Shown piece after piece: positions 60,446 to 64,000 of a DNA stretch of 64,000 nucleotides; the stretch's first letter is position 1; each line of letters starts with the position of its first letter. The notes below the pieces were generated by a model. That model made no database searches. It worked only from the letters and a program-made list of their open reading frames with translations, and was not told the origin of the DNA. The DNA lies in assembly GCF_900100085.1 (NCBI RefSeq), contig NZ_FNEJ01000008.1, positions 186,001 through 250,000 of the forward strand. Direction: 5' to 3'. A program made the translations under genes and the position numbers. The stretch comes from Salipiger marinus (GTDB taxonomy: Bacteria; Pseudomonadota; Alphaproteobacteria; Rhodobacterales; Rhodobacteraceae).

Positions 60446-60725
60446 TGTCCTGATCCTCGCCGCTGTGGCGCTCGCCATGGCGGCGGGTGCCGTCGGCTAC
60501 AATCTGGCCCTGTCCCGCGCCCCCGAGCTGGCCGCCGCGGTCAAGGAAGACACCCGGGTGACGCGAGAATGGATCGCCGAGCTGGAGGCGCAGGCCGCAG
60601 GCCCCACCAACCGCGCCGAATTCTGCGACATGGTGCTCGAGACCGCAGGCGATATCCTCTGGCAAGAACAGATGGAGTTCGAAGCGGCAGCCACCGAGGC
60701 CATGCATGAGGTTTACGGGGACTGA
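60426..60725 (+). CDS. Small signal-anchored phage protein, possible spanin-like
   Basis: This 99-residue protein starts with TTG at 60426, inside the last codons of the giant gene. It has one transmembrane helix (VLILAAVALAMAAGAVGYNLAL, about 8-29). A helical acidic extracytoplasmic part follows, with ELAAAVKEDTRVTREWIAEL. An inner-membrane spanin or a small tail/ejection partner would both fit. No Rz-type outer lipoprotein gene is seen. Confidence 0.6.
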   Translation: MTSSTRNVLILAAVALAMAAGAVGYNLALSRAPELAAAVKEDTRVTREWIAELEAQAAGPTNRAEFCDMVLETAGDILWQEQMEFEAAATEAMHEVYGD

Positions 60726-60900
60726 TGTCGGGCAAGCGAGTTGGACCGGTAGCGACAGTATACAGGTAGGGAGGAAAGCTGCCGTTCGCGGCGCCACGGA
60801 TGAACGTTATTTTCCGTGAACGCGGGCATTCTTGGTGGACAGACACCGCGCCACTTTTCCCTAAACTGCTAGAAAAGATCAGAAGCATTCTCCTAGCCGG

Positions 60901-60915
60901 TGGCGCATTGCGCCA
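60901..60915. promoter_or_regulatory. Perfect palindrome upstream of the caspase-like gene
   Basis: TGGCGCATTGCGCCA is a palindrome with 7-bp arms around a central T. It lies about 68 bp before the caspase-like gene, in an AT-richer region (60726-60982) where the promoter of this cargo gene should lie. A short coupled ORF (GTG 60900 or ATG 60942, ending at 60986 and overlapping the caspase start codon as ATGA) runs through it, so the palindrome could be an operator or just coding sequence. Confidence 0.35.
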
Positions 60916-60982
60916 TCTATGGAAATAAAGGTGTGTATGCCATGGATGTGCTGATCGACGTGATTAATAAGGAGTTAAGAAC

Positions 60983-62392
60983 ATGACTGAAAATATTGCC
61001 ATCCTCCTAGGAAACAGGAAGTATAAAAATCTCAATGATCTTGATTGCGTAGGCAATGATGTAGCAGAAATGAAGAAGCTTATTTCTGCTACGGGGAAGT
61101 TTAGCAACATTTACTGCTATCTGGATCGCCCAATATCTGAGGTCAAAGATGATCTAAAAGTGCTTGCCAAATCTCACACCCAAACTGGCGAGCTTTTCTT
61201 CTATTTTTCAGGGCATGGCGTATCAGATCAAGACAATTTTTATATGTGCTTTTCCGATTTCAATGAAGTTATTCCAAACCGAAGTGGCCTATCACGAGAT
61301 GAGGCGTACGATATTCTACGCGAGTTCAACCCAAAGCAAGCTGTTATAGTGATAGACGCCTGTGCTTCGGGAGCCAACCTTATCAAAAGTGGGGCGAATT
61401 TTCTAGAAGCTGCTCCAAAAGGAAAGTTTAACGACTTTCTGCAAATTGGTTCGTGCTTGAACGACCAATCATCTCGGGCAGGTGAAGAGCTAAGCCGTTT
61501 CACAGATGCTTTCATAGAGTCAGCTCTGATCAAAGAAAGCGGAGTTGTTTACTATTCGGACATCGAAAGCGGATTAAGGGATGCCTTCAAGAGCCTTGGG
61601 GGTCAGACACCTCATTTTGTTTCTCAAGGAACAGGGCTTGCGGAGTTCTGCGGCGACGCAAATTCGCTGAGTTCTCTTCGTGCGGAGTTTTTTCTTGTTG
61701 ACGAAAAATCAGAGATAGTGGAACCGCCGGAAGTCGATGCGGTTAAAGTCGCTCTCGCTGAGATAGAAAGAATTGATGCAGAGATTCCTGAGCAAAAAGA
61801 AGCGCAGGCGTTTATTGATGGAGTTTTCCAGGCTGGCTTTGAAGATGGAGCTAATCTGGACGATCTTTCAGGAATATTTGAGCAGCGCATCGTAAAATAC
61901 GATGACTATACCCATGTAGATAATTATCAGGCAATATACAATCTTCTGCAGCAGCGGCCAGGAAATGATGTTTTCGTTGAGGCGCGCCGATGGGAGAAGA
62001 ACCCCAAATCCCGTGGATCATTTATCGACCAGTTGACGATGCCAGCGCTCTTTCCGGACCCTATTGAATATTCGTATTCCTTGGAGAATTTATGTGAGCT
62101 CGATTCAGTCCATGTCGGAATATACTTCGAGCCGAAGCGAAAATCCCTTAATCGCGTTTTTTCTGAGATCGTTTTTATACCGCGACTAACTGAGTGCTTG
62201 ATACTTACTTCGAATACTATTGAGCTGCGTTCAGGCTGGGATTCATTCAAGCCATCAACAAGCCGGAAAGAGTGGAAATGGTCTCATCACAAATGGGCTG
62301 CAGACCCGTCTGAAGTTGTATTCTCCGAAGTGCAGGACCCTTACGATTTTCTGAGAAGTTACGTTTTGCGGTTCAGTTCAAGCAGGTCGTAG
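60983..62392 (+). CDS. Caspase-like (peptidase C14) protein, prophage cargo
   Basis: This 469-residue protein has an N-terminal caspase/metacaspase-type domain (about 1-180) with IAILLGNRKY. Catalytic His78 lies in FFYFSGHGV and Cys127 in VIVIDACASG, so the dyad is intact. The rest (about 230-469) resembles no domain I know and could be a sensor or effector part. The gene is clearly AT-rich compared with the late genes on either side and has its own AAGGAG site 8 bp before the ATG. That is typical of horizontally acquired cargo. Anti-phage cell-death or host-modifying function is inferred. Confidence 0.85.
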   Translation: MTENIAILLGNRKYKNLNDLDCVGNDVAEMKKLISATGKFSNIYCYLDRPISEVKDDLKVLAKSHTQTGELFFYFSGHGVSDQDNFYMCFSDFNEVIPNRSGLSRDEAYDILREFNPKQAVIVIDACASGANLIKSGANFLEAAPKGKFNDFLQIGSCLNDQSSRAGEELSRFTDAFIESALIKESGVVYYSDIESGLRDAFKSLGGQTPHFVSQGTGLAEFCGDANSLSSLRAEFFLVDEKSEIVEPPEVDAVKVALAEIERIDAEIPEQKEAQAFIDGVFQAGFEDGANLDDLSGIFEQRIVKYDDYTHVDNYQAIYNLLQQRPGNDVFVEARRWEKNPKSRGSFIDQLTMPALFPDPIEYSYSLENLCELDSVHVGIYFEPKRKSLNRVFSEIVFIPRLTECLILTSNTIELRSGWDSFKPSTSRKEWKWSHHKWAADPSEVVFSEVQDPYDFLRSYVLRFSSSRS

Positions 62393-62520
62393 GCCTCCCC
62401 TTGAAGGTTAGCTTCGGGCCGATCTCAACGAAGCAAGCCTCGTGCGGGTGGCGAACATTGGAACGACTTAGCCCTGCTCCCTGACTTCGCCGCACTCGGG
62501 GGCGGACCTTTGGCATGGAT

Positions 62521-62537
62521 GGTGACACTCCGTCACC
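62521..62537 (+). other. Small hairpin before the 62555 gene
   Basis: GGTGAC and GTCACC pair around an ACTCC loop, ending 17 bp before the start codon of the following gene and upstream of its AAGGGA site. It may be a translational control element or the 3' side of a weak terminator for the caspase transcript; no U-tract follows. Confidence 0.35.
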
Positions 62538-62554
62538 ATGCAAGGGACCAGTCC

Positions 62555-63451
62555 ATGATTCGCTCTCTGTTCGACGCCGTGCGCGTCACGCTCGCCGCCA
62601 CGGTTGCCCATGGCGAAACCTTCACCGCAGGCTATCCTGAGGGGCGCTCGGCAGTCGACTACATCGGCGGGGGCCAGCACGTTTTAGTTTCCGGCTCGCA
62701 CCGCACGCTGTTTGCCGCCAGTGGTGACTTTGCGGTGGCCTTTGGTCCGTCCGAGATCGTCGTGACCATCTACGCCGGTCAGGTCTTCGGGGCGGGGGAG
62801 ACTGTGCATCTCAACCTTGACCGGGCCGAGGGTGCGCCAGGGGAAAGCCTGGCTTCGCCGGGCCGGATGATGGCCATGGAAGCGGTCCGCTTCGATCTGG
62901 GCGCGCCGGTCGGCTCTGACAGCGATGGCGTCTGCGCGTCGCAGGATGGCGCAGCGGGCGCCCCGTTGCTCCTCAATGGCGTGCTGGCGTCGGAGTCGGA
63001 GGGCGTTGCAACCTTCGACGTGCCGCGCAACGTGGTTGCAGCCTGGACCGGGGCGGCGGTGCTGACGGTCACCGGCACGGACGAGTTCGGCGACACCGTG
63101 GTGGAGTCGTCGGGATCCGGGACAAGCATGATCGGCAAGAAGGCCTTCAAGACAGTCACGTCGGTTGTGCCGTCGGCCAGTATCACCGCAGCGACAGTCG
63201 GCAATTCCAAGGTGCTGGGGCTTCCCGCGTTCCTCGCCGCAACCGTCGACGTGCTGGCCGAGATCGAGGATGGTGCCGCCGCCACCCCTGGCACCCTCGT
63301 GCCGGGTGTGACCGCAGCGGCGACCGCCAGCACCGGGGATGTGCGCGGCACCTATTCCCCCGATTCCAACCCTGACGGCTCGAAAAACTTCGAGCTGACA
63401 GTGCTGCTGCGGTCGGTCAGCGCGAAGGGCGTGGAGCAGTTCGAGGGCTGA
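62555..63451 (+). CDS. Phage structural protein, tail or decoration
   Basis: This 298-residue protein starts MIRSLFDAVRVTLAATVAHG. It is beta-rich with many Ala, Gly, Thr and Val (for example AVLTVTGTDEFGDTVVESSG), like Ig-like or beta-sandwich virion domains. I chose the ATG at 62555 with AAGGGA upstream; the frame 15 codons further up is not protein-like. It precedes the tail-spike gene. Host or receptor binding cannot be told from sequence. Confidence 0.65.
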   Translation: MIRSLFDAVRVTLAATVAHGETFTAGYPEGRSAVDYIGGGQHVLVSGSHRTLFAASGDFAVAFGPSEIVVTIYAGQVFGAGETVHLNLDRAEGAPGESLASPGRMMAMEAVRFDLGAPVGSDSDGVCASQDGAAGAPLLLNGVLASESEGVATFDVPRNVVAAWTGAAVLTVTGTDEFGDTVVESSGSGTSMIGKKAFKTVTSVVPSASITAATVGNSKVLGLPAFLAATVDVLAEIEDGAAATPGTLVPGVTAAATASTGDVRGTYSPDSNPDGSKNFELTVLLRSVSAKGVEQFEG

Positions 63452-63463
63452 TCTTTTTAGGTC

Positions 63464-63489
63464 GACCGGGGCGATCGAGCGCCCCGGTC
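63464..63489 (+). terminator. Strong hairpin after the 62555 gene, possible terminator
   Basis: GACCGGGGCG (63464-63473) pairs perfectly with CGCCCCGGTC (63480-63489) around ATCGAG. The tail after the stem is ACCTTCGCC, not U-rich, so intrinsic termination is uncertain. It sits 12 bp after the stop codon, with the tail-spike gene 64 bp further on. Confidence 0.5.
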
Positions 63490-63553
63490 ACCTTCGCCGC
63501 ACGGCTTCAGGCTTCGATGCTACCCCCCTGAACAGGCTAGTCAGGAGGGTCAC

Positions 63554-64000
63554 ATGCCGACGACCAACGGCACGTTTGCGCGTATCTGGCGCTTCGTCGA
63601 TCAGAAGAAGGCGCGTGAGAACATTCTCCGTTCGGACCTTGATCTCGCGCTGGATGACATCGCCGATGGCATCAACGCGGTGATGACCTATCCCTCGAGG
63701 GCGTCCTTTCTGGCCTCTGGTGCTCCGGCCACCAAATATCCAGTCGGCTCTCTGATCCTTGCGGGAACTCAGACCTACAGAGTCGCTGCCCCCACGGCGA
63801 TGGATTTCCACGAGATCACAACGGGCGGATCCGAAGGCGCGGGCGGCCTGAAGGTTTACGAAGCTGGTGATTTTTTCTCGAGCCTCGAACGCGCCACATC
63901 ATTGGCGGCGGATACGCTGGGGGCCGATATCATCACCGTGGGCGGCACGCGTTATGTCCACGATCCCTCTGGTGAGGATCTCACCACAGGTGATGCGCGA
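63554..64000 (+). CDS. Tail spike or fibre protein (5' part, runs off window)
   Basis: Only the first 149 residues are in the window. The start MPTTNGTFARIWRFVDQKKARENILRSDLD is a common head-binding opening of rhodobacterial podophage spikes. The segment GGLKVYEAGDFFSSLERATSLAADTLGADIITVGGTRYV leads into the start of a parallel-beta-helix-like region (pectate-lyase type). AGGAGGG lies before the ATG at 63554. The receptor-binding part is outside the window. Confidence 0.8.
   Translation, partial: MPTTNGTFARIWRFVDQKKARENILRSDLDLALDDIADGINAVMTYPSRASFLASGAPATKYPVGSLILAGTQTYRVAAPTAMDFHEITTGGSEGAGGLKVYEAGDFFSSLERATSLAADTLGADIITVGGTRYVHDPSGEDLTTGDAR

Overview
The window is GC-rich DNA from an alphaproteobacterium, most likely Rhodobacteraceae. 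The evidence is the urea-type ABC transporter set, a CheD/CheB/CheA operon next to tRNA-Cys, the ATP-grasp/alpha-E/transglutaminase/Anbu cluster, and an intergenic palindrome of a kind I remember as common in that family. Genus cannot be decided from the sequence alone.

Chromosomal part (1-18000): urtA-urtB-urtC-urtD on the minus strand (urtD cut by the window edge) take up urea or short amides. Divergent from urtA is a tightly packed plus-strand operon: circularly permuted ATP-grasp, alpha-E protein, transglutaminase-like protease and the proteasome-like Anbu peptidase, probably a peptide-tagging and cleavage system of unknown substrate. A 1.3 kb stretch without intact genes follows; it holds a decayed copy of a gene found intact in the prophage. 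Then comes a nine-gene minus-strand chemotaxis operon (STAS protein, cheY, cheA, cheW, cheR, cheY, unknown, cheB, cheD) and tRNA-Cys.

Prophage part (18000 to beyond 64000): a tyrosine integrase lies just beside tRNA-Cys. A leftward early operon (small membrane proteins, HNH nuclease, RecT annealing protein and unknown genes) ends at 23823 under a pair of 17-bp operators. An RTX protein and AT-rich cargo genes precede a CI/LexA-type repressor. The repressor faces a Cro-like gene across a second operator pair with identical 34-bp spacing. The rightward early operon has a CII-like regulator, RusA resolvase, DNA methyltransferase, a replication initiator with iteron-like repeats inside its gene, and regulators. 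The late region runs terminase, portal, scaffold, capsid, connector, collar fibre, tail and ejection proteins and tail spike, an arrangement like short-tailed (podovirus) temperate phages. The right attachment site is outside the window.

The most striking element is a 4039-residue polyvalent protein (48326-60445). In one chain it carries ParB-like, JAMM, SF2 helicase, DNA methyltransferase, ADP-ribosyltransferase-like and zinc metallopeptidase domains. Three ORFs with ribosome binding sites lie in the +1 frame inside its linkers. Beyond it, an AT-rich insert encodes a caspase-like protease, a plausible prophage-borne defence or host-modifying gene. Early and late genes are largely coupled by 1-bp or 4-bp stop/start overlaps.
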